NCBI RefSeq assembly: GCF_002288635.1
Contig: NZ_NRSW01000001.1
Coordinates: 2,466,802-2,530,801 of the forward strand
Source: Mucilaginibacter sp. MD40
GTDB taxonomy: Bacteria; Bacteroidota; Bacteroidia; Sphingobacteriales; Sphingobacteriaceae
Length of the DNA: 64,000 bases
Reading direction: 5' to 3'
A model generated the notes under the pieces. That model saw only the letters and a program-made list of their open reading frames with translations, was not told the origin of the DNA and ran no database searches. The position numbers were made by a program, and so were the translations under genes. Below are positions 1 through 8,516 of this stretch, in pieces (the stretch's first letter is position 1; every line of letters starts with the position of its first letter).

Positions 1-93
1 CGTACGCACTGCCAGTAAATTCTGATAAGTATAGTAATTGCGGTAAGGCTCGCGGTATTTAGGCGGGAGCTTTGCAAAAAAGTGAGTTTCCAA
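1..93 (-). CDS. 5' fragment of an unidentified protein, cut by the window edge
   Basis: On the minus strand an open frame begins at a TTG at 93 and runs off the window edge, giving 31 codons rich in aromatic and basic residues (LETHFFAKLPPKYREPYR and onward). An in-frame stop lies six codons upstream and no ATG is available between them, so TTG is the only common start. It is transcribed divergently from clpB. The residue pattern looks like real protein rather than noise, but I do not recognise the family. The rest of the gene lies outside the window. Confidence 0.5.
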   Translation of the reverse strand, partial: METHFFAKLPPKYREPYRNYYTYQNLLAVRT

Positions 94-279
94 TACTGAT
101 AAGTTAGTTTAGTTAGGGCTCACCAAAAATATCAATTTGTTGGCTTACAACAAAAACTTGCATGGCGTTCATTTCCTTTATTTGACAAAATGTCTTTTAA
201 AAACAATTTTAAATGCCAAATTTTCAGCGCTGCCGATAGTTAAGGGGAGTGGCAAAAGATTTGATATCATCTTATTACT
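94..279. promoter_or_regulatory. Divergent intergenic region upstream of clpB
   Basis: About 190 bases separate the unidentified minus-strand gene from clpB. The stretch is AT-rich and contains TTGACA at 182-187, which forms the left half of a short inverted repeat GACA-AAA-TGTC at 184-194, followed by an AT-rich run. No CIRCE element (TTAGCACTC-N9-GAGTGCTAA) is present. The clpB promoter must lie here, but its exact position is uncertain. Confidence 0.35.
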
Positions 280-2877
280 ATGAATTTTAACAACTTTACC
301 ATCAAAGCCCAGGAAGCCGTTCAAAAGGCTTCTGAAATTGCAACCGGCAATCAGCAGCAAGCTATTGAACCGGCGCATTTATTAAAGGGTTTGTTACTGG
401 TTGATGAAAACGTGATAACCTACCTTTTGAAAAAGCTAAACGTTAACCTTAACCGGCTCAACGATACCCTCGACCAGCAAATAGCGTCGTTCCCGAAAGT
501 GAGCGGCAGCAACATCTATTTGTCGGCAAATGCCAACACCGCCTTGCAAAAGGCACAATCATATTTAAAAGAATTTAAAGACGAATTTGTATCGGTAGAA
601 CATATTCTGTTGGGTATACTGGCGGGTAGCGACAAAGCCGCTACTGCACTTAAAGACGCGGGAGTGAACGAAGCTGATCTTAAAAAAGCGATCATCGCTC
701 TTAGGGGTGATAATAAAGTAACCGACCAGAATGCCGAAGCCACTTATAACGCTTTAAACAAATATGCCCGTAACTTAAACGAGTACGCCGAAAGTGGCAA
801 ACTCGACCCGGTTATTGGCCGCGATGAAGAGATACGCCGGGTAATACAGATCCTATCACGCCGTACCAAGAACAACCCGATACTGGTTGGTGAACCGGGT
901 GTGGGTAAAACCGCCATCGCCGAAGGTATTGCCTTCCGTATTATTAAAGGCGACGTTCCCGAAAGCCTGAAAAGCAAAACCGTGTACTCTTTAGACATGG
1001 GTGCGCTGGTGGCCGGAGCCAAATATAAAGGAGAGTTTGAAGAGCGGCTTAAAGCGGTTATTAAAGAGGTGGTGCAAAGCGATGGCGATATCATTCTGTT
1101 CATCGATGAGATACACACCCTTGTTGGTGCGGGTGGTGGCGAAGGCGCTATGGATGCCGCCAACATTCTTAAACCAGCCTTAGCACGCGGTGAACTGCGC
1201 TCAATAGGTGCTACCACGCTTAACGAGTATCAGAAATATATTGAAAAAGATAAAGCGCTTGAACGCCGTTTTCAGAAAGTAATGGTTGATGAGCCGGATG
1301 CGGCCGATGCTATCTCTATCCTTCGTGGTTTGAAAGAACGCTATGAAGCCCACCACAAGGTGCGTATTAAAGACGAGGCCATCATTGCCGCCGTTGAAAT
1401 GTCACAGCGCTATATATCAGACCGTTTTCTGCCCGATAAAGCTATCGACCTGATGGACGAGGCTGCTTCTAAACTCCGTTTAGAAATGGATTCAGTACCA
1501 GAGGCGGTTGACGAATTGGAGCGCCGTATAATGCAGTTGGAGATCGAACGCGAGGCTATTAAACGTGAAAAAGATGAGCACAAGGTGGCGGAACTAAGCG
1601 AAGAAATAGCCAACTTATCGTCACAACGCGACTCGTTACGAGCTAAATGGCAGGGCGAAAAAGACCTGGTTGATGGCATTAACCAAAAGGTTGAGCAGAT
1701 TGAGAACTATAAGCTGGAAGCCGAACAGGCAGAACGCGCCGGTGATTACGGCAAAGTGGCCGAATTACGTTATGGTACCATTGTACAGGCGCAAAAACAA
1801 GTTGAAGAACTGAAAGCTGCTTTACAGGAAAACCAGGACGATAACCGCATGCTGAAAGAAGAAGTTACTGCCGATGATATTGCAGGCGTGGTATCACGCT
1901 GGACAGGCATCCCGGTAAGTAAAATGGTACAAAGTGAGCGCGAAAAGCTGCTTAACCTGGAAGATGAACTGCACAAACGCGTAGCAGGGCAGGAGGAAGC
2001 GATTGAAGCTATAAGCGATGCCATACGCCGCAGCCGTGCGGGTTTGCAGGACAAGCGTAAACCAATTGGTTCATTCATATTCCTGGGTACTACCGGTGTG
2101 GGTAAAACCGAACTGGCTAAAGCTTTGGCCGAGTACCTGTTTAACGATGAAAATTCGATGGTGCGTATAGATATGAGCGAGTACCAGGAACGCCACGCCG
2201 TATCCAGATTGATAGGTGCGCCTCCGGGCTATGTGGGTTATGATGAAGGCGGACAATTAACAGAAGCCGTTCGTCGTAAACCTTACAGTGTGGTGCTGCT
2301 GGATGAGATTGAAAAAGCTCACCCCGATGTGTTCAACATCTTGCTGCAGGTATTGGATGATGGCCACTTGACCGATAACAAGGGCCGTGTGGTGAACTTT
2401 AAGAACACCATCATCATCATGACCTCTAACATCGGCTCTAACATCATTCAGGAAAACTTCCAGGATTTTGAAGCCAGCGATAAAGAGGCCGTTATCGCTA
2501 AAACCAAGAACGAGTTGTTTAACCTGTTAAGGCAAACCATTCGTCCGGAGTTTTTGAACAGGATAGATGAGATCATTATGTTCACTCCGCTGAGCCGTGA
2601 TGAGATCACCGATATTGTAAAACTGCAATTTAAACAAGTGCAGCAAACACTTGCTGAAATGGGTATAAGTATCGAAGCCTCTGACGATGCGCTGGATTGG
2701 TTGGCGCAACTGGGTTACGACCCGCAATTTGGCGCGCGCCCGTTAAAACGTGTGATACAAAAGAGGATTTTGAACGAACTATCTAAACAGATCCTTGCCG
2801 GAAAAGTGGACAGGGACAGCAAAATAAAGCTGGACATGTTTGATAACAACTTTGTGTTTATGAATGCCAATGAGTGA
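280..2877 (+). CDS. clpB: ATP-dependent chaperone ClpB
   Basis: ClpB is a hexameric cytoplasmic AAA+ disaggregase that works with DnaK/DnaJ/GrpE to pull polypeptides out of aggregates. The 865-residue product has the usual order: N-terminal Clp-repeat domain (about 1-145), first AAA+ module with Walker A GEPGVGKT near residue 204 and Walker B ILFIDEIH, the coiled-coil middle domain (about 410-530) that separates ClpB from ClpA/ClpC, and second AAA+ module with GTTGVGKT near 603 and [14 protein letters not shown]. The pore-loop motif [11 protein letters not shown] is present. Length matches the family and the ATG start gives an intact N-terminal domain. It is monocistronic and followed by a hairpin terminator. 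Heat induction is expected from the family, not shown here. Confidence 0.98.
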   Translation: MNFNNFTIKAQEAVQKASEIATGNQQQAIEPAHLLKGLLLVDENVITYLLKKLNVNLNRLNDTLDQQIASFPKVSGSNIYLSANANTALQKAQSYLKEFKDEFVSVEHILLGILAGSDKAATALKDAGVNEADLKKAIIALRGDNKVTDQNAEATYNALNKYARNLNEYAESGKLDPVIGRDEEIRRVIQILSRRTKNNPILVGEPGVGKTAIAEGIAFRIIKGDVPESLKSKTVYSLDMGALVAGAKYKGEFEERLKAVIKEVVQSDGDIILFIDEIHTLVGAGGGEGAMDAANILKPALARGELRSIGATTLNEYQKYIEKDKALERRFQKVMVDEPDAADAISILRGLKERYEAHHKVRIKDEAIIAAVEMSQRYISDRFLPDKAIDLMDEAASKLRLEMDSVPEAVDELERRIMQLEIEREAIKREKDEHKVAELSEEIANLSSQRDSLRAKWQGEKDLVDGINQKVEQIENYKLEAEQAERAGDYGKVAELRYGTIVQAQKQVEELKAALQENQDDNRMLKEEVTADDIAGVVSRWTGIPVSKMVQSEREKLLNLEDELHKRVAGQEEAIEAISDAIRRSRAGLQDKRKPIGSFIFLGTTGVGKTELAKALAEYLFNDENSMVRIDMSEYQERHAVSRLIGAPPGYVGYDEGGQLTEAVRRKPYSVVLLDEIEKAHPDVFNILLQVLDDGHLTDNKGRVVNFKNTIIIMTSNIGSNIIQENFQDFEASDKEAVIAKTKNELFNLLRQTIRPEFLNRIDEIIMFTPLSRDEITDIVKLQFKQVQQTLAEMGISIEASDDALDWLAQLGYDPQFGARPLKRVIQKRILNELSKQILAGKVDRDSKIKLDMFDNNFVFMNANE

Positions 2878-2967
2878 CAGGTGAGGGTGGTAGCAGACCG
2901 GCAGTTACACGGCTATGTGATTGATTATTAAATTTAGCCGGTTTGCCATTCATTAAATACAATTAAC

Positions 2968-3002
2968 AAAAAAGAGCTGCCTTAACAGGCGGCTCTTTTT
3001 GT
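2968..3002 (+). terminator. Rho-independent terminator of clpB
   Basis: A stem of AAAGAGCTGCC and GGCGGCTCTTT with a TTAACA loop and one G-U pair is followed by a T tract. It lies about 90 bases after the clpB stop and just before the 3' end of the convergent lipoprotein gene, so it may serve both. Confidence 0.8.
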
Positions 3003-3018
3003 TTAAGATGGCATAGCA

Positions 3019-3816
3019 TTATTTAGCATCAACGTAGGTATAAGTAATAACGGAGTTATTGTTTCCACTATAAGTACTGCTTAGTTTAGCTTTAACAGGA
3101 TAGTTTTGATTGTTATAGGTGTATTGATAAGTATCTATGGTTATAGAGCCATCATTATTAATCGTTTCCCTTGTAAGTTCATTTTTGTTGGCATATGGAA
3201 CATCCGGTAATATCCATTTAGAGCCACTAAAAAGGTAGGGGCTATTATGAGTACCGTATTCATCATTAAAAGTCAAGGTAAAAGTTAAGAGATTGTTTGG
3301 AGAGTATGCCTTATTTATCTCACTAATTCTATTTTGGTTTTGATAGGTAAAATCAACGGTAGCATGCTCACCAGCAGGTGTTGTAATGGTGTGTGCAATA
3401 ACCTGATTATTTTGTACACTTATGTCCAGTGTATGCCCTTGAGATGGGTTGCCGGGCTGGCTGTACTTAACTAATACCGGTACACCATTTTTATAAATAT
3501 AGTCAAAAATGGATATGTCTTTTCCTCTTGTAATGGTCGACTTTATTAAATTCCCATCATTATCATAGGCATAAATATGATCGGCAACGTCTGCGTAGGG
3601 AGCATTAATTGACTTACTATGCATGCCTATCATTCGGTTTTGATTATCGTAATCGTAGTCAATTTCAGTGGTCCCCCCATTAGCCTCAGTAACAACAGAT
3701 GATAGCAATTGATTTTTGCCTTGTACAGGATTTGAAGGTTGTAGATCAGTGTTTTTAGTACTGCAAGCAGTCAAATAAAACGCGATAAACGCTAAAAAAA
3801 ATGATTTTTTGTTCAT
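3019..3816 (-). CDS. Lipoprotein with YD/RHS-like repeats, function unknown
   Basis: The 265-residue product starts with a lipoprotein signal peptide ending in LTAC (Cys 18), predicting an envelope-anchored protein. The remainder is Tyr/Asn/Gln-rich and repeats a pattern like Y-x-Y-(D/N)-N-(Q/D)-x-(R/N): YDYDNQNRM, YAYDNDGNL, FTYQNQNRI, YTYNNQNYP. This resembles the YD repeats of RHS proteins and many small Bacteroidota lipoproteins, in which such beta-strand repeats form a shell or sheet. No enzyme motif is visible. It diverges from another lipoprotein gene across a 190-base region with three perfect inverted repeats. The role is unknown. Confidence 0.85.
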   Translation of the reverse strand: MNKKSFFLAFIAFYLTACSTKNTDLQPSNPVQGKNQLLSSVVTEANGGTTEIDYDYDNQNRMIGMHSKSINAPYADVADHIYAYDNDGNLIKSTITRGKDISIFDYIYKNGVPVLVKYSQPGNPSQGHTLDISVQNNQVIAHTITTPAGEHATVDFTYQNQNRISEINKAYSPNNLLTFTLTFNDEYGTHNSPYLFSGSKWILPDVPYANKNELTRETINNDGSITIDTYQYTYNNQNYPVKAKLSSTYSGNNNSVITYTYVDAK

Positions 3817-3879
3817 GTATGTGATAAGATTTTCGCTGCCAAGATACTACACGCTGGCCGTAATGAAAAATTTGAGTTA

Positions 3880-3935
3880 GATGTATTAACTACATCGATG
3901 AACTATCATTCATCAAAAATTAACAATAAGTTAAT
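3880..3935. promoter_or_regulatory. Three consecutive perfect inverted repeats between divergent lipoprotein genes
   Basis: Three 6-bp perfect inverted repeats lie end to end: GATGTA-N5-TACATC (3880-3896), GATGAA-N6-TTCATC (3897-3914) and ATTAAC-N5-GTTAAT (3919-3935). They sit centrally between the start of the minus-strand lipoprotein gene (3816) and that of the plus-strand one (4010). Their regular size and spacing suggest operators for a dimeric regulator or structured leader RNA. No regulator gene is adjacent, so the binding protein is unknown. Confidence 0.45.
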
Positions 3936-4009
3936 GCTTTATAGGGTTTTAGGTGAAACATAACTACTTACTTTAAACGTATAATTAAGCATTATTAACC
4001 AACCCTCAA

Positions 4010-5629
4010 ATGAAACAAAACTACAAAAACACATTTAAGGCCTTAGCTTTCATAGCGGCGGGCTTAATGGCAATGGGTTGCCAAAAAAACCAGGAGCAGG
4101 CCATCACAAAACCAGCCGAAGCCAATGCAACCATTGGCCGCACTTTAAAAACCATGGCGGTATCGTTAACGCAAGGCTTTGAGGTGGGTGCTACCAGCCC
4201 AAAAACAGCTTATGATGTATCGCCAACAGGTTCATCATCCGGCGATAATGTAACCTTATCGGGTAACCAGTGGAATTTGTATGACGCACTGATAGGCAAC
4301 CTCGCTGCCGATCAAAAGAACGGCTCGTGGTCGGCCCGTATCCGTAACACCGGTAAAATTACCATGTTATATGATGTTACTACAGGCATCAGCAGTGTTA
4401 CGGTAAAAAGCGCTACTTACAGCAGCGACGCCGCCAGTACATGGGGCTTGTTCTACTCAACAAATGGCGGCAGCTCATGGACACAGGCAGGCTCGGCCGT
4501 AACTACCACTTCTACGCTGCAAACGCAAACTTTCACCTTTTCGGTTACCGGCACTGTACGTATCGAGATCCGTAAGCTAAGCGGTGGCAGCAGCCGTATC
4601 AATATAGATGATATCACCATCAATGATAATGGTTCTACCGGCGGCGGCGGTACGGGCACCGTCATCACAGGTAAAAAATTCCTGTTTGATGCCAGCCACC
4701 TGGAAAATGCAGGTAGCGCCGACTGGCAGATAGACGCTGACGGTACCGAAAACGTAGCATCTTACACCGGCGGTACCACTGTTGAGTTAAAGGCCCAACG
4801 CTATCCAACACCGTCATATACCGGCATAACCTCATCAACAGCAGAAACCTACTGGACTGGCGGTATATCTGCCTGGGCTGTTGAACTGGTAAAGAAAGGC
4901 GAACTGGTAGAGTCGCTTCCTAATGGCGCTGCCATTACCTATGGCGATTCATCAAACCCGCAGGATTTAAGTAACTACGATGTTTTTGTAGTGGTTGAGC
5001 CAAATAAACTGTTTACCGCAGCCGAAAAAACAGCCATCATGAACTTTGTATCTAACGGCGGTGGTTTAATTATGGTGGCCGACCATACAGCTGCCACCAC
5101 AGCAGGCACTGATGCTAACGGGTACAACCCATCAGATCGTGATGGCGATGGTTACGATTCGCCACGCGTTTGGAACGACCTGATGACCAATAACGGCATC
5201 AACAACAGTAATCCATTTGGCTTTACTGTAAACTATGTGGATATCAGCGAAAAGCCATCGAGCAATGTGTATACCGGCACCAATGCCAACGCTACAAAAG
5301 TGCTGAACGGCGCTGCAGGCACGGCTTCAAAACTGGCCTTTTACAATGGCTCAACAGCTACGCTTACACCGGCAAACAATGCTAATGTACAGGGCCTGTT
5401 CTGGCGCAGTAGCTCGACAAATGGCGGCACTACCGGGGTTATGGCGCTTTTATCTACCTACGGCAGCGGCCGTGTGTTTTTCATTGGCGATAGCTCGCCT
5501 TGCGATGACGGTACTGGCGACCCTAATGACAACCTGTTCAACGGTTGGTCTGGCGATTCACCATCGGGCTTTACTTCGCATCCGGCGCTGCACTTAAACG
5601 CATCGCTTTGGGCGGCAAAAGCGCAATAA
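4010..5629 (+). CDS. Large secreted lipoprotein: beta-sandwich plus GATase-like Rossmann domain
   Basis: The 539-residue product has a lipoprotein signal peptide ending in MAMGC (Cys 24). Residues about 50-205 form a Ser/Thr-rich beta region with a strand pattern like cleaved-adhesin or galactose-binding modules, ending in INIDDITIND. After a Gly-rich linker (STGGGGTGT), residues about 220-539 carry KFLFDASH, DVFVVVEPNKLFTAAEKTAIMNFVSNGGGLIMVADH and VFFIGDSSPCDDGTGDPNDN. This last pattern, strand then helix then Gly-Gly-Gly then strand, resembles the class I glutamine-amidotransferase-like fold of ThuA and DUF4350 proteins. A DRDGDGYDSP stretch could bind calcium. The function is not known; a hydrolase or surface binding role is a guess. 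Confidence 0.8.
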   Translation: MKQNYKNTFKALAFIAAGLMAMGCQKNQEQAITKPAEANATIGRTLKTMAVSLTQGFEVGATSPKTAYDVSPTGSSSGDNVTLSGNQWNLYDALIGNLAADQKNGSWSARIRNTGKITMLYDVTTGISSVTVKSATYSSDAASTWGLFYSTNGGSSWTQAGSAVTTTSTLQTQTFTFSVTGTVRIEIRKLSGGSSRINIDDITINDNGSTGGGGTGTVITGKKFLFDASHLENAGSADWQIDADGTENVASYTGGTTVELKAQRYPTPSYTGITSSTAETYWTGGISAWAVELVKKGELVESLPNGAAITYGDSSNPQDLSNYDVFVVVEPNKLFTAAEKTAIMNFVSNGGGLIMVADHTAATTAGTDANGYNPSDRDGDGYDSPRVWNDLMTNNGINNSNPFGFTVNYVDISEKPSSNVYTGTNANATKVLNGAAGTASKLAFYNGSTATLTPANNANVQGLFWRSSSTNGGTTGVMALLSTYGSGRVFFIGDSSPCDDGTGDPNDNLFNGWSGDSPSGFTSHPALHLNASLWAAKAQ

Positions 5630-5652
5630 CATTAGTACAGTTAACATTTTGA

Positions 5653-5690
5653 AAAATAGCAGGGTAGCGCAATGCACCCTGCTATTTTTG
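5653..5690 (+). terminator. Rho-independent terminator after the large lipoprotein gene
   Basis: The perfect stem AATAGCAGGGT / ACCCTGCTATT with a loop of about ten bases is followed by TTTTTG. It begins some 25 bases after the stop of the lipoprotein gene. Confidence 0.85.
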
Positions 5691-5793
5691 TTTAATCAAC
5701 CATCTTGTTACAATAAATTAGCATTACCCGCTGAAACAACCGCTATGTATTTTGGGTTATCATAATACATCATTATCACGCAAAACTACTACC

Positions 5794-6141
5794 ATGAAAA
5801 ATTTTGAAACATTAGTGGACGCCACTAACGATCTTACCAAAAGAGGTTACACACAAAACCTGAGCCTTGAGGGAGATACTATAGACGATAAGTCCAAAAA
5901 CATCCAAATGACTGCCGACGATTTTGAAATAGATGAATTCTACCGTTTTGAAGGGCAGAGCAACCCCGATGATATGGCTATTGTATACGGCATCAGTTCG
6001 GCAAAATATGGCTTAAAGGGTATTTTGGTTAATGCCTACGGTACTTATGCTAACGATAGCTCTTCGGCCATACAGGCTAAACTGCATCACCACCAGGTAA
6101 GCAACAACCTGCATGGATCGGACAGGCCGTCGAACAACTAA
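5794..6141 (+). CDS. Small conserved protein, usually named phosphoribosylpyrophosphate synthetase-like
   Basis: This 115-residue protein begins MKNFETLVDATNDLTKRGY. An upstream in-frame ATG at 5752 adds 14 unrelated residues, so 5794 is preferred. Proteins of this kind in Bacteroidota are often labelled phosphoribosylpyrophosphate synthetase, but this one has no PRPP-binding motif and is far too short for that enzyme, so the label should not be trusted. It is acidic, with predicted alpha/beta structure and a central segment DDFEIDEFYRFEG, and has no signal peptide. It ends next to a stutter-type inverted repeat shared with the convergent gene. Confidence 0.75.
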   Translation: MKNFETLVDATNDLTKRGYTQNLSLEGDTIDDKSKNIQMTADDFEIDEFYRFEGQSNPDDMAIVYGISSAKYGLKGILVNAYGTYANDSSSAIQAKLHHHQVSNNLHGSDRPSNN

Positions 6142-6148
6142 CGTTGTT

Positions 6149-6230
6149 AAAGTCAAAAATCAAAAGTCAAAATTTAGGGGTTGGCGAGCTTGCTAAGCTT
6201 TTGAATTTTGACTTTTTAATTTTGAATTAA
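6149..6230. repeat. Stutter-type inverted repeat, AAAGTCAAAA word
   Basis: The left arm (about 6149-6174) is built from repeated AAAGTCAAAA/ATCAAAAGTC words and the right arm (about 6198-6230) carries their reverse complements around TTTTGACTTTTTAATTTTGA. The arms can pair into a long AT-rich hairpin between two convergent genes, where it could act as a two-way terminator. The right arm reaches into the last codons of the minus-strand gene ending at 6216. Confidence 0.7.
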
Positions 6231-6773
6231 AGCCAACAGCTTTTTACCTCTCGCTTGTATAGCAGCCGTTCCGTTGCGCATGAGAAATTGCATTTGGTTG
6301 GCTAATTCTTCTTTTATCCAATCATAGCGGGGAGTGAGGTTAAACAGCACTTCTGCTGCTGTAGCTTTAACTGCCACTTTCACACCAGGGTTTATTAACC
6401 AATCGAAGCACTTTTCAACTACCTGTTCTAAATTGATGTTATTGAGTTGTTCACGGATATTATCAGGAGCAGTACTACGTGTCAATAGCATTAGTACCCG
6501 CGCGAAGTGCCTTTCACAACTCGGGTTGGTCACTTCGGGCATTCGTGATATAATATAGCCAACGTTAGCAGCATACTTTTCTGGCTGTAGGTGCATCACG
6601 CTATCCAGCAGCCAGCAAGCCCTAAAGCCTGTTTGTTGGTTTTGGTGGAACGTAAGATCAACCAGTTGATTGATGTCAAAATTTTCCCGAATAACCTTTT
6701 CAGAAAGATTTTCTATGAATTTCGCTCCGCGAATACTCGAAAGTTCCTTAATAAGTAAGTCTGCGGTTAACAT
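6216..6773 (-). CDS. HEAT-repeat-like protein, function unknown
   Basis: The 185-residue product is almost entirely predicted helix, with paired amphipathic helices such as VEKCFDWLINPGVKVAVKATAAEVLFNLT and QTGFRACWLLDSVMHLQPEKY, typical of HEAT or armadillo-like repeats that bind proteins. No signal peptide, membrane segment or catalytic motif is seen, so it is probably cytoplasmic. Its last codons lie inside the right arm of a stutter-type inverted repeat, which has probably reshaped the C-terminus (LLALIQN). It diverges from the DUF3175 gene. The function is unknown. Confidence 0.8.
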   Translation of the reverse strand: MLTADLLIKELSSIRGAKFIENLSEKVIRENFDINQLVDLTFHQNQQTGFRACWLLDSVMHLQPEKYAANVGYIISRMPEVTNPSCERHFARVLMLLTRSTAPDNIREQLNNINLEQVVEKCFDWLINPGVKVAVKATAAEVLFNLTPRYDWIKEELANQMQFLMRNGTAAIQARGKKLLALIQN

Positions 6774-6838
6774 CTAAATAACATTAGCAAAAACTTTATT
6801 TGGGTAAACAAACTTAATTAAATATAAACCAAAAAGAT

Positions 6839-7144
6839 ATGCCGGTTAAGGGTAAGCACAGGAGAAATACGCATAGGTGGTCGGCTAAGGTTACCGCTAC
6901 CAGTGACGCGCTCGATCTGAAGGAAAACATTTTCAAATCTAAGGATCCAGAAAAGATTGCAGAGTCCTTAAAGCAATCAGCCGAAGAAAGCCACAAGCGC
7001 AAGGCTTCTCCTTTCCAGAGCGCCATGTCTATGCTTAATTTCTATATTAACCGTGCAGGGAAAAATCTTACCAAGACGCAGAAAAAACCGCTTGAGCAGG
7101 CAAAAAATAAACTCCGGAAATTATATGGTCGCCCGGTGAAATAG
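6839..7144 (+). CDS. DUF3175 domain protein
   Basis: This is a 101-residue, strongly basic protein beginning MPVKGKHRRNTHRWSAKVT. The segments HRWSAKVTATSDALDLKENIFKSKDP and SPFQSAMSMLNFYINRAGKNL match the DUF3175 pattern as I know it: a short basic protein, often in genomes with Ku/LigD-type or stress genes, with no established biochemical role. The high Lys/Arg content would allow nucleic-acid binding, but that is inference. The ATG start leaves 65 bases to the divergent HEAT-like gene. Confidence 0.85.
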   Translation: MPVKGKHRRNTHRWSAKVTATSDALDLKENIFKSKDPEKIAESLKQSAEESHKRKASPFQSAMSMLNFYINRAGKNLTKTQKKPLEQAKNKLRKLYGRPVK

Positions 7145-7197
7145 TAAGAGGCCACAAAAAACTACCTGCATTTTACATCACCGCATCCTAAAAATTA

Positions 7198-7205
7198 TAC
7201 ATTTG
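7198..7205 (+). promoter_or_regulatory. Bacteroidota-type -7 box upstream of the M16 operon
   Basis: TACATTTG at 7198-7205 matches the TAnnTTTG consensus of the Bacteroidota primary sigma factor. A TTTTA run about 26 bases upstream is in the place of the -33 element. It lies about 20 bases before the first M16 peptidase start. Confidence 0.5.
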
Positions 7206-7225
7206 CTAACCGTTATTTAATATAT

Positions 7226-8506
7226 ATGGTTAAATACAATCGTTTTACACTTGACAATGGGCTACGTGTCCTTGTCCACGAAGATCATACAACCCCCATG
7301 GCGGTGCTAAACATATTATATGATGTTGGCGCCCGCGACGAAGATCCCGAACGCACGGGTTTTGCCCACCTTTTTGAGCACCTGATGTTTGGCGGATCAG
7401 TAAATATTCCTAATTATGATGGCCCTCTACAGCGCGTAGGCGGCGAAAATAACGCCTTTACCAGCAACGATATTACTAATTATTATATCACCCTGCCATC
7501 CGCTAATATCGAAACCGCTTTTTGGCTGGAGAGCGACCGCATGCTTAACCTCGCTTTTAGCGAAAAAAGCCTGGAGGTGCAGCGCAACGTGGTGATAGAG
7601 GAGTTTAAGCAACGCTATCTTAACCAGCCTTATGGCGATGTTTGGTTAAAACTTCGTCCGCTGGTTTACAAAACACACCCTTACCGTTGGGCCACTATCG
7701 GCAAAACCATTAAGCATATTGAGGATGCCCGCATTGAGGATGTAAAGGCCTTTTTTAAAAAACACTACAACCCGCAAAACGCCATTATGGTGGTTGGCGG
7801 AGATGTGACCACAGAACAGGTGAAGCAACTTGCCGAAAAATGGTTCGGTAGCATACCGGCAGGCGAAAAGTATGTGCGCAACCTCCCGCAGGAGCCTGAG
7901 CAACGCGAAGAACGCCGGGAAACCACCACAGGCAAAGTGCCTTTAAACGATATTTACATCGCTTTCCAGATGGAGGCCAGGGCCGATTCGAGTTATTATC
8001 CAACAGAGCTGATGTCTGATATCCTTTCACGTGGTAATTCGTCACGCCTGTATAAAAGCCTGATAAAAGATAAACAACTTTTTAGCGAAGCTAATGCCTA
8101 CATAACCGGCAGTATTGATAAAGGGATGTTTGTGATACAGGGAAAGCCATTACAGGGTGTGAGTATGGAAACAGCCGAAAAAGCACTTTGGGATGAATTG
8201 GAAAAAATAAAGGCCGAAGAGGTACCGCTGGAAGAATTGACCAAGGTGCAGAATAAGACCGAGTCGACCATGGTATTCTCGGAGATGTCTTTGCTGGATA
8301 AAGCCATGAACCTGGCCTATTATGAACTGCTGGGCGATGCTGATGACTTTAACAGGGAAACCGCAAAATTTTTAGCGGTTACACCAGCACAAATTCAACA
8401 GCAGGCGTTAAAGCTTTTCCGTAAGGAAAACTCATCAACCTTAGTTTATCTGGCAGAAACCGCTGAAAGCGTTGACGAACCCGAACTATCAGAAGCCCAA
8501 AATTGA
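7226..8506 (+). CDS. M16 family zinc metallopeptidase, catalytic subunit
   Basis: The 426-residue product is a pitrilysin/insulinase family (M16B) peptidase. It has the inverted zinc motif HxxEH as HLFEH at about residues 48-52, within FAHLFEHLMFGGS, and the downstream acidic ligand region EVQRNVVIEEFKQR. The length of about 430 fits the single-domain-pair M16B type, which works as a heterodimer with a non-catalytic partner. That partner is encoded directly downstream, 10 bases away. There is no evident signal peptide, so a cytoplasmic or periplasmic place is not decided. Substrates are unknown; processing of peptides is expected from the family. Confidence 0.93.
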   Translation: MVKYNRFTLDNGLRVLVHEDHTTPMAVLNILYDVGARDEDPERTGFAHLFEHLMFGGSVNIPNYDGPLQRVGGENNAFTSNDITNYYITLPSANIETAFWLESDRMLNLAFSEKSLEVQRNVVIEEFKQRYLNQPYGDVWLKLRPLVYKTHPYRWATIGKTIKHIEDARIEDVKAFFKKHYNPQNAIMVVGGDVTTEQVKQLAEKWFGSIPAGEKYVRNLPQEPEQREERRETTTGKVPLNDIYIAFQMEARADSSYYPTELMSDILSRGNSSRLYKSLIKDKQLFSEANAYITGSIDKGMFVIQGKPLQGVSMETAEKALWDELEKIKAEEVPLEELTKVQNKTESTMVFSEMSLLDKAMNLAYYELLGDADDFNRETAKFLAVTPAQIQQQALKLFRKENSSTLVYLAETAESVDEPELSEAQN

Positions 8507-8516
8507 TCTGAACCCT

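Noticed and set aside
133..170. TTGGC and TTGCA boxes upstream of clpB considered as a sigma-54 promoter
   Set aside because: The spacing between GG and GC is about 16 bases, not the required 10.
744..1217. 157-codon open frame opposite clpB
   Set aside because: It is antisense to a conserved AAA+ domain.
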